Source: an uncultured Dokdonia sp. (GTDB lineage: Bacteria > Bacteroidota > Bacteroidia > Flavobacteriales > Flavobacteriaceae). From it: a stretch of DNA of 64,000 nucleotides. Position 1 is the first letter of the stretch; each line of letters opens with the position of its first letter. Both the position numbers and the translations under genes were made by a program. The notes below the pieces were generated by a model. That model saw only the letters and a list, made by a program, of their open reading frames with translations. It made no database searches and was not told the origin of the DNA. Below are positions 35,099 to 43,377 of this stretch, piece after piece. The stretch lies in contig NZ_CANLNH010000006.1 of NCBI RefSeq assembly GCF_947492535.1, positions 124,001 to 188,000 of the forward strand. Direction: 5' to 3'.

Positions 35099-35375
35099 TG
35101 TAAATCATGTCTTCTCTTATATATACGTTACAAATGTAAATTTTTGATGTTTCCTTTGCAATTTATATGCAAATAAACTTTTAAAATAAATAAATAACCA
35201 CTTTATATAAAACTTATAAATAATTGAAAATAAATACATTAATATATTCTAAATGATTATTTGGATTTTTTCCGAATATAATAGTAAGATAACCTGCATT
35301 CTTTGTTTACAATTGGAGTTATTTCAATAAATTCAATGATTTACAATTGTAAATTTTATAAAGTTTAACTTTGTA
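35096..35375. promoter_or_regulatory. Cluster of TTTACAATTGTAAA-type sites (candidate XRE operators)
   Basis: Related palindromic sites recur: TTGTAAA at the regulator start (35099), TTACAAATGTAAA (35130-35142), TTTACAATTG (35306-35315), the perfect 16-bp ATTTACAATTGTAAAT (35339-35354) and TTTGTAAAC by the -7 box. They span the 297-nt divergent region between the XRE regulator and the M14 peptidase gene, which otherwise holds no gene. Confidence 0.6.
35366..35373 (+). promoter_or_regulatory. -7 box of the M14 peptidase gene
   Basis: TAACTTTG matches TAnnTTTG, 22 nt before the TTG start. The nearest TTG upstream (35347-35349) is 16 nt away and lies within the 16-bp palindrome, so a bound regulator would cover the -33 region. 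Confidence 0.55.
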
Positions 35376-35395
35376 AACGTAAAACTAGATACAAC

Positions 35396-36517
35396 TTGGA
35401 AACACTTTTAAATTGGCATAAAAAGAATCATGAAAAAAGACTCTATGGTCGTTATATTCATGTAGCTAATATCCTTGAAATATTACAGGAATTACCTTCA
35501 GATTTTGAAGTTAAAAAACAAGGTGTTTCTGTAGAAAATAAACCTATTCATACAGTCACGATTGGTACTGGAAAAATCAAAATATTACTTTGGTCGCAAA
35601 TGCACGGTAATGAAAGTACAACGACCAAAGCATTATTTGATCTTTTTCTAGCTTTTCAAGATCCGAATGCAGTTTATGATTTCACCGCTATTTTATCCTC
35701 TTGTACATTGTGTATTGTTCCTATTTTAAATCCTGACGGTGCTGCAGCCTATACACGTGTAAATGCTAATCAGGTAGATTTGAATAGAGATGCACAAAAT
35801 AGATCTCAGCCAGAAAGTAACTTATTATGGAGTATATATAAAGAATTCGAACCTGATTTTTGCTTTAATCTTCATGGACAACGAACTATATTTGGTTTTG
35901 AAGACACAGGAAAACCATCTATACTTTCTTTTTTAGCTCCTTCTGCAAATGTAGAAAGGAGTGTTACGCTTTCGCGAAAGCGGTCTATGCAAGTTATAGC
36001 GCATATCCACAATGTATTATCTCCGTATTTACCAGGTAATATTGGACTTTATGATGATGGATTTAATCATAATTGTGCGGGTGATACTTTTCAGGCAGAT
36101 GGAACCCCAACTATTCTTTTTGAAGCGGGCCACTATCCAAATGATTATGATAGAGAAATCACAAGACAATTTGTATTTATGGCTATTGTAGCTGCATTAG
36201 AGCATATATCTAGTCCAGTATTTGTAGATGAAAATATGTATTTTACCATTCCAGAACATCAAAAGTGCTATTGTGATATTTTATTTAAGAACTCATTAGA
36301 TGGAGACATCGGAATTCAGTATACAGAAAAATTGACTAGAAATACGATTGCATTTATTCCAGAATTTTCTTCAAAAGATACGACCTCTTCAATGTTTGGA
36401 CATCGGGTTATTGATGCTTCTGGATTAAAAATCAAAAAACTTTTAGAAGAAAAGGTAATTGGAAAACCCGATATAAGACATTTAACTTTAGACGAGGGGG
36501 TTACGATAACGTTGTAG
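35396..36517 (+). CDS. Cytoplasmic M14-family zinc carboxypeptidase
   Basis: 373-residue metallopeptidase without a signal peptide. Seen: zinc motif QMHGNEST (His-x2-Glu), LNPDGAAAYTR, VDLNRDAQN, the third zinc His in FNLHGQRTIFG and a catalytic Glu candidate in LFEAGHYPND. The start is TTG (METLLNWHKK); no ATG is usable before the zinc motif. A palindrome copy inside the gene is read as TLSRKR. Divergent from the XRE regulator, which may control it. Substrate unknown; a small peptide or amide is likely. Confidence 0.85.
   Translation: METLLNWHKKNHEKRLYGRYIHVANILEILQELPSDFEVKKQGVSVENKPIHTVTIGTGKIKILLWSQMHGNESTTTKALFDLFLAFQDPNAVYDFTAILSSCTLCIVPILNPDGAAAYTRVNANQVDLNRDAQNRSQPESNLLWSIYKEFEPDFCFNLHGQRTIFGFEDTGKPSILSFLAPSANVERSVTLSRKRSMQVIAHIHNVLSPYLPGNIGLYDDGFNHNCAGDTFQADGTPTILFEAGHYPNDYDREITRQFVFMAIVAALEHISSPVFVDENMYFTIPEHQKCYCDILFKNSLDGDIGIQYTEKLTRNTIAFIPEFSSKDTTSSMFGHRVIDASGLKIKKLLEEKVIGKPDIRHLTLDEGVTITL
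35967..35982. repeat. Dispersed palindrome inside the M14 peptidase gene
   Basis: 16-bp perfect palindrome read as Leu-Ser-Arg-Lys in the coding frame; it lies in a variable loop after SANVERSV, away from catalytic motifs. Confidence 0.95.
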
Positions 36518-36537
36518 TGCCAAATAACCATAACTAA

Positions 36538-36571
36538 TTGCACATTATTCAATAAAAATGATTTAATTTTG
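36538..36571 (+). promoter_or_regulatory. Promoter of the Lrp/AsnC regulator gene
   Basis: TTG (36538-36540) and TAATTTTG (36564-36571) are 23 nt apart. The position favours the second ATG (36598) as the start, because the first ATG is only 11 nt after the box. Confidence 0.5.
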
Positions 36572-36597
36572 AATTAAATTCAATGAATCATACAATA

Positions 36598-37080
36598 ATG
36601 GCAAAATTCAAACTTGACGAAGTTGATCACCAAATACTGGATATGCTCATAGAGAATACCAGAATCCCTTTTACAGATATTGCAAAAAAATTACTTATAT
36701 CTGCTGGAACTGTACATGTGAGAGTAAAAAAAATGGAAGAAGCAGGAATCATTATAGGCTCTTCTCTTAGTCTTGATTACGCAAAATTAGGATACTCTTT
36801 TATTGCATATGTAGGGGTCTTTTTGAACAAAACATCACAAACAACATTTGTATTAGAACGTATTGCTCAAATCCCATTTGTAACAGTAGCACATGTAACC
36901 ACTGGAAAATTTAATATTTTTTGTAAAATACGTGCAAGAGATACAAATCATGCAAAAAATGTCATCTTTCAATTAGATGATATAGAAGGAGTATATCGTA
37001 CAGAAACAATGATTTCTCTAGAAGAAAGTATCAATGATAAAAAACGATTAATGCATTCTATATTTCAAGATTTGATTTAA
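36598..37080 (+). CDS. Lrp/AsnC-family transcriptional regulator
   Basis: 160-residue regulator. Seen: N-terminal winged HTH (LDEVDHQILDMLIENTRIPF, LLISAGTVHVRVKKMEEAG) and a C-terminal RAM ligand-binding domain from about residue 60 (YSFIAYVGVFLN, VTTGKFNIFCKI). Such proteins respond to amino acids. It follows the M14 peptidase gene by about 80 nt on the same strand; a link between peptide breakdown and this sensor is possible but inferred. An alternative ATG five codons upstream exists. Confidence 0.92.
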   Translation: MAKFKLDEVDHQILDMLIENTRIPFTDIAKKLLISAGTVHVRVKKMEEAGIIIGSSLSLDYAKLGYSFIAYVGVFLNKTSQTTFVLERIAQIPFVTVAHVTTGKFNIFCKIRARDTNHAKNVIFQLDDIEGVYRTETMISLEESINDKKRLMHSIFQDLI

Positions 37081-37098
37081 TATAATGTATAATAATAT

Positions 37099-37132
37099 AA
37101 AAAACCCTTCTAGTGTTCTAGAAGGGTTTTTT
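37099..37132 (+). terminator. Terminator of the Lrp/AsnC regulator gene
   Basis: Perfect 15-bp stem (37099-37113 with 37118-37132), 4-nt loop, ending in a T run; 19 nt past the stop codon. Confidence 0.9.
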
Positions 37133-37154
37133 AGTACCTTTACTTAAAAAAGTT

Positions 37155-37673
37155 ATGTATACTACAGATTTAGATACTTCAGAATACAATCCATATTATG
37201 CGCCTTTTGTAAATATGATCCCTGAAGATATATCACTCGTTGACATCCTTACTAGTAGTAAAAATGAGGTGATATCATTTTTTAAAGAAATCTCTGAAGA
37301 TAAACTTAGTTATCGATATGATGTGGACAAATGGACGCCAAAAGAAGTCCTAATGCATATTATAGATACAGAACGTATATTTTCATACAGAGCATTACGT
37401 TTTGCTAGAAAAGATAAACTAGATCTTCTTGGATTTGATCAAAATGATTTTATCCCTCCTTCAAAGGCTGACTCTCGATCTATTGACTCTCTAATAGAAG
37501 AATATGAAGCCGTAAGAAATGCGACTATTGTACTTTTTAAAAACTTAGATGATACGATGCTCAAAGAAGTTGGTACGGGAAGCGGAAGTCCTATGTCAGT
37601 ACGAGCATTAGGCTTTATAACTGTGGGTCATGAAAAACATCATGTTTTGCTTATTAAAGAGCGTTATTTATAA
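37155..37673 (+). CDS. DinB-family protein
   Basis: 172-residue four-helix bundle of the DinB/YfiT superfamily, often metal-dependent thiol-linked transferases. Seen: the conserved WTPKEVLMHIIDTERIF with the first metal His and the C-terminal pair GHEKHHVLLIKER. Substrate unknown. It is convergent with aroB, the stop codons being 13 nt apart. Confidence 0.88.
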   Translation: MYTTDLDTSEYNPYYAPFVNMIPEDISLVDILTSSKNEVISFFKEISEDKLSYRYDVDKWTPKEVLMHIIDTERIFSYRALRFARKDKLDLLGFDQNDFIPPSKADSRSIDSLIEEYEAVRNATIVLFKNLDDTMLKEVGTGSGSPMSVRALGFITVGHEKHHVLLIKERYL

Positions 37674-37686
37674 AGGGTAAAATACT

Positions 37687-38763
37687 TTAGTTAGAATTTG
37701 CAGCATAAAAATCAAATGCGTCATAGATTAGTGCATTAGGCACTTCTTTATCTATACTTCCTTTTCCAATAGATTCTAATAAGACAAAATTAACTTTACC
37801 ATTAGCGTTTTTCTTGTCATATTTTAGTAGTTCAATGATATGATCAATATCTTCTTTAGAAAAGGGGATAGGGTCGTACATATTAGATAATGTATTATTG
37901 ATCTGGTCTAGTTGCGTTTCTGACAATCCAGCTAGTTTAGTAGAAATATAACTTTCTAAAATCATACCTATTGCAATAGCTTCTCCATGCAATAACGTAG
38001 TTCGTTGTTCATGGCTTAAACAATAAGATTCTATAGCGTGACCTAGTGTATGACCGTAGTTTAGTGTTTTGCGAAGATTTTTTTCTGTAGGGTCTTTAAG
38101 TACGACATCATTTTTGATCACAACACTGTCATAAATTAATTGGTTAAGATCATCTGTAGTCATTGTAGTTAAATCTGATAATTGTTGCCAGTAGGTTTCA
38201 CTTGCAATAAGACCATGTTTGTACATTTCAGCCAAACCAGAACGCATTTCTACTTTAGGAAGTGTAGCTAGAAACCCAGTATCAATAACCACTAATTGTG
38301 GATTATTAATAACTCCAATTAGATTTTTTAAATTCCCTAAATCAACACCTGTTTTACCTCCTACAGATGCATCTACCATAGAAAGTAAAGTTGTAGGGAT
38401 ATTTATAAAATCCATACCTCTTTTAAAAGTACTAGCAACAAACCCGCCTAAATCTGTTACAACACCACCTCCTACATTAATAATCAGTCCTTTTCGGTCT
38501 GCATCAAGGTCAGCTAAGGCATCCCATACACCAGAACATGTTTCTATTGTTTTGTTTTCTTCTCCAGGAGTAATCTCTATAACTTCTATGGCTATAGACG
38601 TCTCTAGTAGATTTAAAAAGCCTGCTAAACAATGTTCTTGCGTATTACTATCAACAATTATAAATAATTTAGAATAGGATGACGCCTTTAAAATAGTGTT
38701 GAGACGCTCATATCCAGAGGTGTTAAAAACAATTTCATAGCTCGAAGCTTTGATAGGCTGCAT
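37687..38763 (-). CDS. aroB: 3-dehydroquinate synthase
   Basis: 358-residue NAD- and metal-dependent enzyme of the shikimate pathway that cyclises DAHP to 3-dehydroquinate. Seen: NVGGGVVTDLGGFVAS, the phosphate and NAD region IPTTLLSMVDASVGGKTGVD, metal ligands in EMYKHGLIAS, NYGHTLGHAIE and LLHGEAIAIGM. Length and motif order are normal. Confidence 0.95.
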   Translation of the reverse strand: MQPIKASSYEIVFNTSGYERLNTILKASSYSKLFIIVDSNTQEHCLAGFLNLLETSIAIEVIEITPGEENKTIETCSGVWDALADLDADRKGLIINVGGGVVTDLGGFVASTFKRGMDFINIPTTLLSMVDASVGGKTGVDLGNLKNLIGVINNPQLVVIDTGFLATLPKVEMRSGLAEMYKHGLIASETYWQQLSDLTTMTTDDLNQLIYDSVVIKNDVVLKDPTEKNLRKTLNYGHTLGHAIESYCLSHEQRTTLLHGEAIAIGMILESYISTKLAGLSETQLDQINNTLSNMYDPIPFSKEDIDHIIELLKYDKKNANGKVNFVLLESIGKGSIDKEVPNALIYDAFDFYAANSN

Positions 38764-38822
38764 AGATTTTATTTTAAGGTGCCAAATTACATCTTTTTAT
38801 GTAATTCACATTCAGTTTGAAT

Positions 38823-38830
38823 TATATTTG
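38823..38830 (+). promoter_or_regulatory. -7 box of the proline dehydrogenase gene
   Basis: TATATTTG matches TAnnTTTG, 19 nt before the ATG at 38850. It lies within the longer open frame, which therefore starts too early. Confidence 0.5.
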
Positions 38831-38849
38831 TAATACTAAATATAACACT

Positions 38850-40019
38850 ATGTCTTCTTCTATTTTTGATAATACAGAACGAGCTTTTGTGCTTAAATCT
38901 GATAGCGAACTTGAACGCGCGTACTTTCTATTTAAAATGATTTCAAAAGAACCTCTTGTACGCATAGGTACTGCTATGACTAAGTTTGCATTAAATGCAA
39001 ACCTTCCAGTTGAAGGTTTGATTCGTTCTACTGTATTTGACCATTTTTGCGGCGGTGTAAGTGAAGATGATTGTATTCCTGTGATGGATAAATTGTTTGA
39101 AGCTGGCGTATGTTCTGTATTGGATTATTCGGTAGAAGGAAAAGAAGATGAAAAGCAATTTGATGCATGTCTAACGAAGGTATTGGAACTTACTGATTTT
39201 GCTGAAGAAAAAGATGCGATGCCTATATCTGTGTTTAAACCTACTGGTTTAGGACGTTTTGCTATATGGCAAAAAAAGACAGAGGGAAAAGCATTTACAC
39301 CTGAAGAACAAGAAGAATGGGATAAAATTGTAGATCGTTTTGATCAAATATGCAAAAAAGCAAAAGAAACAGATGTTGCTGTTTTAATTGATGCTGAAGA
39401 GAGTTGGATGCAAGATGCCGCTGATGATCTTGTAGCAGAAATGATGGCAACATACAATACAGAAAAAGCGATTGTATTCAATACATTGCAATGCTATCGT
39501 TGGGACCGATTGAATTATCTTAAAAAACTTCACGTAGATGCAAGAGTGAAAGGTTTTAAAATAGGAGTGAAGATTGTACGCGGCGCGTATATGGAAAAAG
39601 AAAATGATAGAGCTCAAGAAAAGGACTACCCAACACCTATATGTGAAAGTAAAGATGCTACTGATCAGAATTTCGATACTACCTTAGGGTATATTTTTGA
39701 CAATTTAAATGATATCTCAGTATTCTTAGGGACTCATAATGAAGCCAGTTGTTTATTGGCGATTGAGATTATGAAAAATAAGTCCATTACAATTAATGAC
39801 AAACGCGTTTGGTTTGGACAATTATATGGAATGAGTGATCATATAAGTTTTAATCTAGCATTAGGGGGATATAATGTGGCTAAATATATGCCATTTGGTC
39901 CTGTAAAAGATGTAATGCCTTATTTGATTAGAAGAGCAGAAGAAAACACCTCTGTAGCTGGACAAACAAATCGCGAATTAGAATTAATTAAGTCTGAGCG
40001 CAAACGCAGAAAAATATAA
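38850..40019 (+). CDS. Proline dehydrogenase
   Basis: 389-residue FAD-dependent enzyme that oxidises proline to pyrroline-5-carboxylate, passing electrons to quinone. Seen: the beta-barrel motifs AVLIDAEESWMQ, VKIGVKIVRGAYMEKE, FLGTHNEAS, WFGQLYGMSD and the substrate-binding end PYLIRRAEEN. Monofunctional: no aldehyde dehydrogenase domain. The start is the ATG giving MSSSIFDNT. Alanine dehydrogenase lies just beyond on the other strand, so this is an amino-acid catabolism corner. Confidence 0.92.
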   Translation: MSSSIFDNTERAFVLKSDSELERAYFLFKMISKEPLVRIGTAMTKFALNANLPVEGLIRSTVFDHFCGGVSEDDCIPVMDKLFEAGVCSVLDYSVEGKEDEKQFDACLTKVLELTDFAEEKDAMPISVFKPTGLGRFAIWQKKTEGKAFTPEEQEEWDKIVDRFDQICKKAKETDVAVLIDAEESWMQDAADDLVAEMMATYNTEKAIVFNTLQCYRWDRLNYLKKLHVDARVKGFKIGVKIVRGAYMEKENDRAQEKDYPTPICESKDATDQNFDTTLGYIFDNLNDISVFLGTHNEASCLLAIEIMKNKSITINDKRVWFGQLYGMSDHISFNLALGGYNVAKYMPFGPVKDVMPYLIRRAEENTSVAGQTNRELELIKSERKRRKI

Positions 40020-40032
40020 GGAATACCGCCAT

Positions 40033-40410
40033 TTATTTTACAAGGCTTACCTCTTTTATAAGTACTTCATCTTCACAATTTTCAAGAATCAATTTAAGTT
40101 CTTGTTCTTTTGACGTTTCTCCATACATAATGTATTCACCACAGGGTTCCTTTCTGGGTTGGCTTTCGCCAAAATTTATATCTCCATTTTGTAACACGTG
40201 ATTAATGGTGACGGTATCTAATTGTAATTGGGTTAAAGACGTATTTGCTTTTCGCGAAAGCGTATAAGACTTTGTGTTGATATTTTTTAGGACTCGAGCT
40301 TCTGGAAAGTAAGCACAACTTGTTTTTTTGCCACTAAAGAAGAAGGCTAAAACAATCAAACCTAAAGAGAAACCACCTAAATAGTACCCTATTCGATGTA
40401 ATAAACGCAT
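40033..40410 (-). CDS. Conserved membrane-anchored hypothetical protein
   Basis: 125 residues: one N-terminal membrane helix (about 8-26, YLGGFSLGLIVLAFFFSG) and a small soluble domain with paired Cys (KTSCAYF, EPCGEY, ENCEDE). It resembles DUF4258-type proteins found next to alanine dehydrogenase in Flavobacteria, from memory only. A degenerate palindrome (one base extra, near 40247-40264) is coded as TLSRKA. The gene follows ald by 5 nt, so they form an operon. Confidence 0.65.
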   Translation of the reverse strand: MRLLHRIGYYLGGFSLGLIVLAFFFSGKKTSCAYFPEARVLKNINTKSYTLSRKANTSLTQLQLDTVTINHVLQNGDINFGESQPRKEPCGEYIMYGETSKEQELKLILENCEDEVLIKEVSLVK

Positions 40411-40415
40411 ATATT

Positions 40416-41615
40416 TTAGAATATAAGAAGATTGATATCTCGGTAATGCAAATTAAACCAATTTGCAACCGACTTGTTGGTCAAAACGCCATGGTAAAAA
40501 TACAAACCGTTTTTCAATCCTTTGTCAAATCTTAGTTTATTTTCTATACCACCTTCTTCACCAATATCTAGAAGATAGGGTGTGAATATATTACTCAGTG
40601 ATATAGAGGCAGTTCTGGCAAAACGTGCAGGAATATTTGGCACACAATAATGAGTAACTCCGTGTTTTACAAATGTAGGTTTGTCATGCGAGGTCACATC
40701 ACTAGTTTCAAAGCATCCGCCCATATCAATACTTACGTCTATAATAACAGCACCCGTTTTCATACCCTCAATCATAGGTTCTGTCACAATTACCGGAGAT
40801 CTATTTGTACCGCGTACAGCACCAATAGCGACATCACATCTCTTTAGCGCCTTGACTAAGTTTTTAGGCTGTAAGGTAGAGGTATACATCGGTCTACCTA
40901 TATTAGTTTGTATACAACGGAGTTTCGTAATTGAATTGTCAAATATTTTTACATTAGCCCCAAGACCAATAGCAGATCGAGCAGCAAATTCCCCAACGGT
41001 ACCTGCACCAATAATAACAACTTCCGCAGGAGGAACACCACTTATATTACCTAAAAGGGTTCCTGTGCCTAATTCTGCACTACTCATGAGTTCTGCGGCT
41101 ACTTGGACAGCAGCAGTGCCTGCTATTTCTGAAAGCGTACGCACAGCAGGGTAGGTGCCATCATCATCTTTAATAAACTCAAATGCAATAGCGGTGATTC
41201 GTTTACTCGCTAATTTTTCAAAATAACTTTTAGTTTGTGTTTTTAATTGTAAGGCAGAGATGAGCACCGTTTGTGGATTTACCATATCCAATTCTTCAAT
41301 AGAAGGTGGCTCTACTTTTAAAATCATAGGGCAAGAAAATACCTTTGCAGTATCATTGGTGACTTCTGCACCCGCTTCACTATAATCTTTGTCTGAATAT
41401 CGAGCTCCTTTTCCCGCTTTTGATTCTATAAGGACGCGATGGCCATTTGCCGTAAGTGCTGCCACGGCATCGGGAGTAAGACATACGCGACGTTCTTGAA
41501 AATGTGCTTCTCTGGGGATTCCTATAAATAAGTTACCTTTTTTCTTAGCAATTTCAAGGGTTTCTTCTTGAGGTAATAATTGTGCTCTGGTAAAAGGACT
41601 ATTTGGTGTATCCAT
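40416..41615 (-). CDS. ald: Alanine dehydrogenase
   Basis: 399-residue NAD-dependent enzyme interconverting alanine and pyruvate plus ammonia. Seen: N-terminal catalytic domain with PREAHFQERRVCLTPDAV and the substrate Lys in LILKVEPP-like CPMILKVEPPS, and the NAD domain with VIIGAGTVGEFAAR. The C-terminal VTHYCVPNIPARFARTAS carries the active-site His/Asn region. The transhydrogenase alpha chain is similar, but no beta subunit is present. Confidence 0.9.
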   Translation of the reverse strand: MDTPNSPFTRAQLLPQEETLEIAKKKGNLFIGIPREAHFQERRVCLTPDAVAALTANGHRVLIESKAGKGARYSDKDYSEAGAEVTNDTAKVFSCPMILKVEPPSIEELDMVNPQTVLISALQLKTQTKSYFEKLASKRITAIAFEFIKDDDGTYPAVRTLSEIAGTAAVQVAAELMSSAELGTGTLLGNISGVPPAEVVIIGAGTVGEFAARSAIGLGANVKIFDNSITKLRCIQTNIGRPMYTSTLQPKNLVKALKRCDVAIGAVRGTNRSPVIVTEPMIEGMKTGAVIIDVSIDMGGCFETSDVTSHDKPTFVKHGVTHYCVPNIPARFARTASISLSNIFTPYLLDIGEEGGIENKLRFDKGLKNGLYFYHGVLTNKSVANWFNLHYRDINLLIF

Positions 41616-41689
41616 AGATTGATGTCAGGTTGTTACCCAAAAATACGGATTTAAAAAGGAATTTCTAAAATGCACTACGATAGAGGTTA

Positions 41690-42265
41690 TTATTCTCTAC
41701 TCATATACATAGGTTCTTCGTCCTCATCTTCATCATCTATAGACTTATACGATTGTAATTCTCCTTTCCAATTCACCCGACTTAATTCACTTAAATCAAT
41801 GCCGTGAATTTTATCAAAAATTTTAGTTCTAATGGTATAGGAAAATATAGCCATTATTAAGACTAATGGTGCTAAAACATAAATATCATTTACATCTGGA
41901 AAAACAATGTCATCATTTAATATTCCATAAATTTGCCATGTATATAGACATATCGGAACCAAAATTGCATGATACCACCAATGCTTACAGGTGAAAAACC
42001 ATAACAAAAGAAAATATAAAGGTATTAATTTTCCAAAAAGAGTCCATGCAGCAACGTTTACACTTTCATAATATGTACTTGTATAGGTGCCAAAAGGAGA
42101 TTCCCAGACGATATCGTCTGGGAATAAATCATACAGAGTGAATAAATAAGGTGAAATAATAAGTGATAATGCTATTAGAGTACCACTAATTAAAATCCTA
42201 TTTTTAGTTTTTTTATTCGCCGCTTGGAACTTTGATCTTTCTTTTATCAACTGCTTGGTCTCCAT
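41690..42265 (-). CDS. Hypothetical membrane protein, four or five helices
   Basis: 191 residues with hydrophobic segments near 25-42, 72-90, 98-116 and 124-142 and an acidic cytoplasmic tail (DDEDEDEEPMYMSRE). Family not recognised. The start is the ATG giving METKQLIKERSKF; it lies within the end of a 43-codon peptide gene in another frame (53-nt overlap), suggesting coupled translation. Confidence 0.65.
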   Translation of the reverse strand: METKQLIKERSKFQAANKKTKNRILISGTLIALSLIISPYLFTLYDLFPDDIVWESPFGTYTSTYYESVNVAAWTLFGKLIPLYFLLLWFFTCKHWWYHAILVPICLYTWQIYGILNDDIVFPDVNDIYVLAPLVLIMAIFSYTIRTKIFDKIHGIDLSELSRVNWKGELQSYKSIDDEDEDEEPMYMSRE

Positions 42266-42344
42266 TAGTTTCGTTGGTTGCAGTGTACATAAGTGCTGTA
42301 GCACCTGCTATAAGCAGTGCTAATAGTAAAGCTTTAACTTTCAT
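42213..42344 (-). CDS. Tiny exported or membrane peptide, 43 aa
   Basis: Starts MKVKALLLALLIAGATALMY, a clear signal or anchor helix, followed by a short polar tail ending KRKIKVPSGE. It overlaps the start of the following membrane-protein gene in a different frame. The reading frame choice is supported by the strong hydrophobic helix after a basic start and by an ATG with space upstream. Function unknown; the tail could be the mature peptide. Confidence 0.6.
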   Translation of the reverse strand: MKVKALLLALLIAGATALMYTATNETNGDQAVDKRKIKVPSGE

Positions 42345-42624
42345 AATCGTGAGTGTTTAATATTAATGATTTGTTAAGACAAAAATCATTAAACACACCA
42401 GAAGTTACACTATACCATTTTTTTTGTATATTCGCGCGCTTTTATCTGAAAAGCGGTGATTTTCTTATTCGTACACTTGGTTTATGAATTATCCTTCAAA
42501 AACATTTTTTCCGTTAAAGAGAATTTTAATTTGTTTTTCATCGCATAATAATGAAAAAAAATCAGAAAGCTCTTACAAAATATTCCTACCTGTTCATTTA
42601 AATTTTAACATTTTTTTAACACTT
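42345..42624. other. 280-nt AT-rich gap
   Basis: No gene, repeat or convincing hairpin seen between the tiny peptide gene and tsaE, both on the minus strand. CAAAAATC near 42378-42385 is a weak -7-like box for the peptide gene on the minus strand. Confidence 0.4.
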
Positions 42625-43032
42625 TTAAGTCAATTTTATTAATCTTTCGCCAATTTCATTCATCGAAATGTGTATTTTTTGGTTATTCTTTGGTATAAAG
42701 CTTCGTATTTTTTCAGGCCATTCTATAAAAATCCAATCACCTTGTTCTATATATTCTTCAAATCCAATGTCCAGAATCTCTTCTTCCTGTTCTATTCTGT
42801 AGGCATCAAAATGAAAGATTCTTTTTCCTTCACTGGTTTGATACTCGTTAACTATTGAAAAAGTGGGACTTGAGACGTTTTCTGTAACACCTAATTGTTT
42901 TGCTAGAGAAGTGATTAGGGTTGTTTTTCCAACACCCATATCGCCATAAAAAAGTAAAACAGTACTTTTTGTAGCTTCAATAATACGCGCAGAAATACTA
43001 TCTATTTGTGATAGTATGTAGGTTATTTCCAT
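42625..43032 (-). CDS. tsaE: tRNA threonylcarbamoyladenosine biosynthesis ATPase TsaE
   Basis: 135-residue P-loop ATPase needed with TsaB and TsaD for t6A at position 37 of ANN-decoding tRNAs. Seen: Walker A LFYGDMGVGKTTL (about 28-40), SSPTFSIVNEY, FHFDAYRI and IFIEWPEKI. Length is normal. It stands alone on the minus strand. Confidence 0.95.
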   Translation of the reverse strand: MEITYILSQIDSISARIIEATKSTVLLFYGDMGVGKTTLITSLAKQLGVTENVSSPTFSIVNEYQTSEGKRIFHFDAYRIEQEEEILDIGFEEYIEQGDWIFIEWPEKIRSFIPKNNQKIHISMNEIGERLIKLT

Positions 43033-43377
43033 TATATAAATTTCAACTTGGGACTCTAAATATAGGAAAAATGGCTTAGAAGTATAATTGAGTGGTAACT
43101 ATCATAAAAATTATTTACTAAAAATAGAAATATTAATTTAATACAGGTCCCAGTTTTAGAATCATGCACCACACAAAAAGATTTAAAACTGGGATTGTAT
43201 CATTTTTTTATTTTCATCAATAATTAATTATTTAAAAACCCAAGGGCTTTGTATTTTGCATTTCAAAATTGCAACCAATCTCCTTAATGAACAAGTTACA
43301 CACAGGAACATTTATAAATATTCAAGTGATTTTTATAAATATTCCAATAATTAATGACTTTATATAGTTTTCATTTT
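43033..43377. other. 345-nt divergent region with orphan hairpin and direct repeat
   Basis: No gene found. It holds an 11-bp inverted repeat TCCCAGTTTTA / TAAAACTGGGA (43148-43158, 43184-43194) followed by a T-rich run on the plus strand, and the direct repeat TTTATAAATATTC at 43311-43323 and 43332-43344, two helical turns apart, just before the AraC-type gene. Confidence 0.6.
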
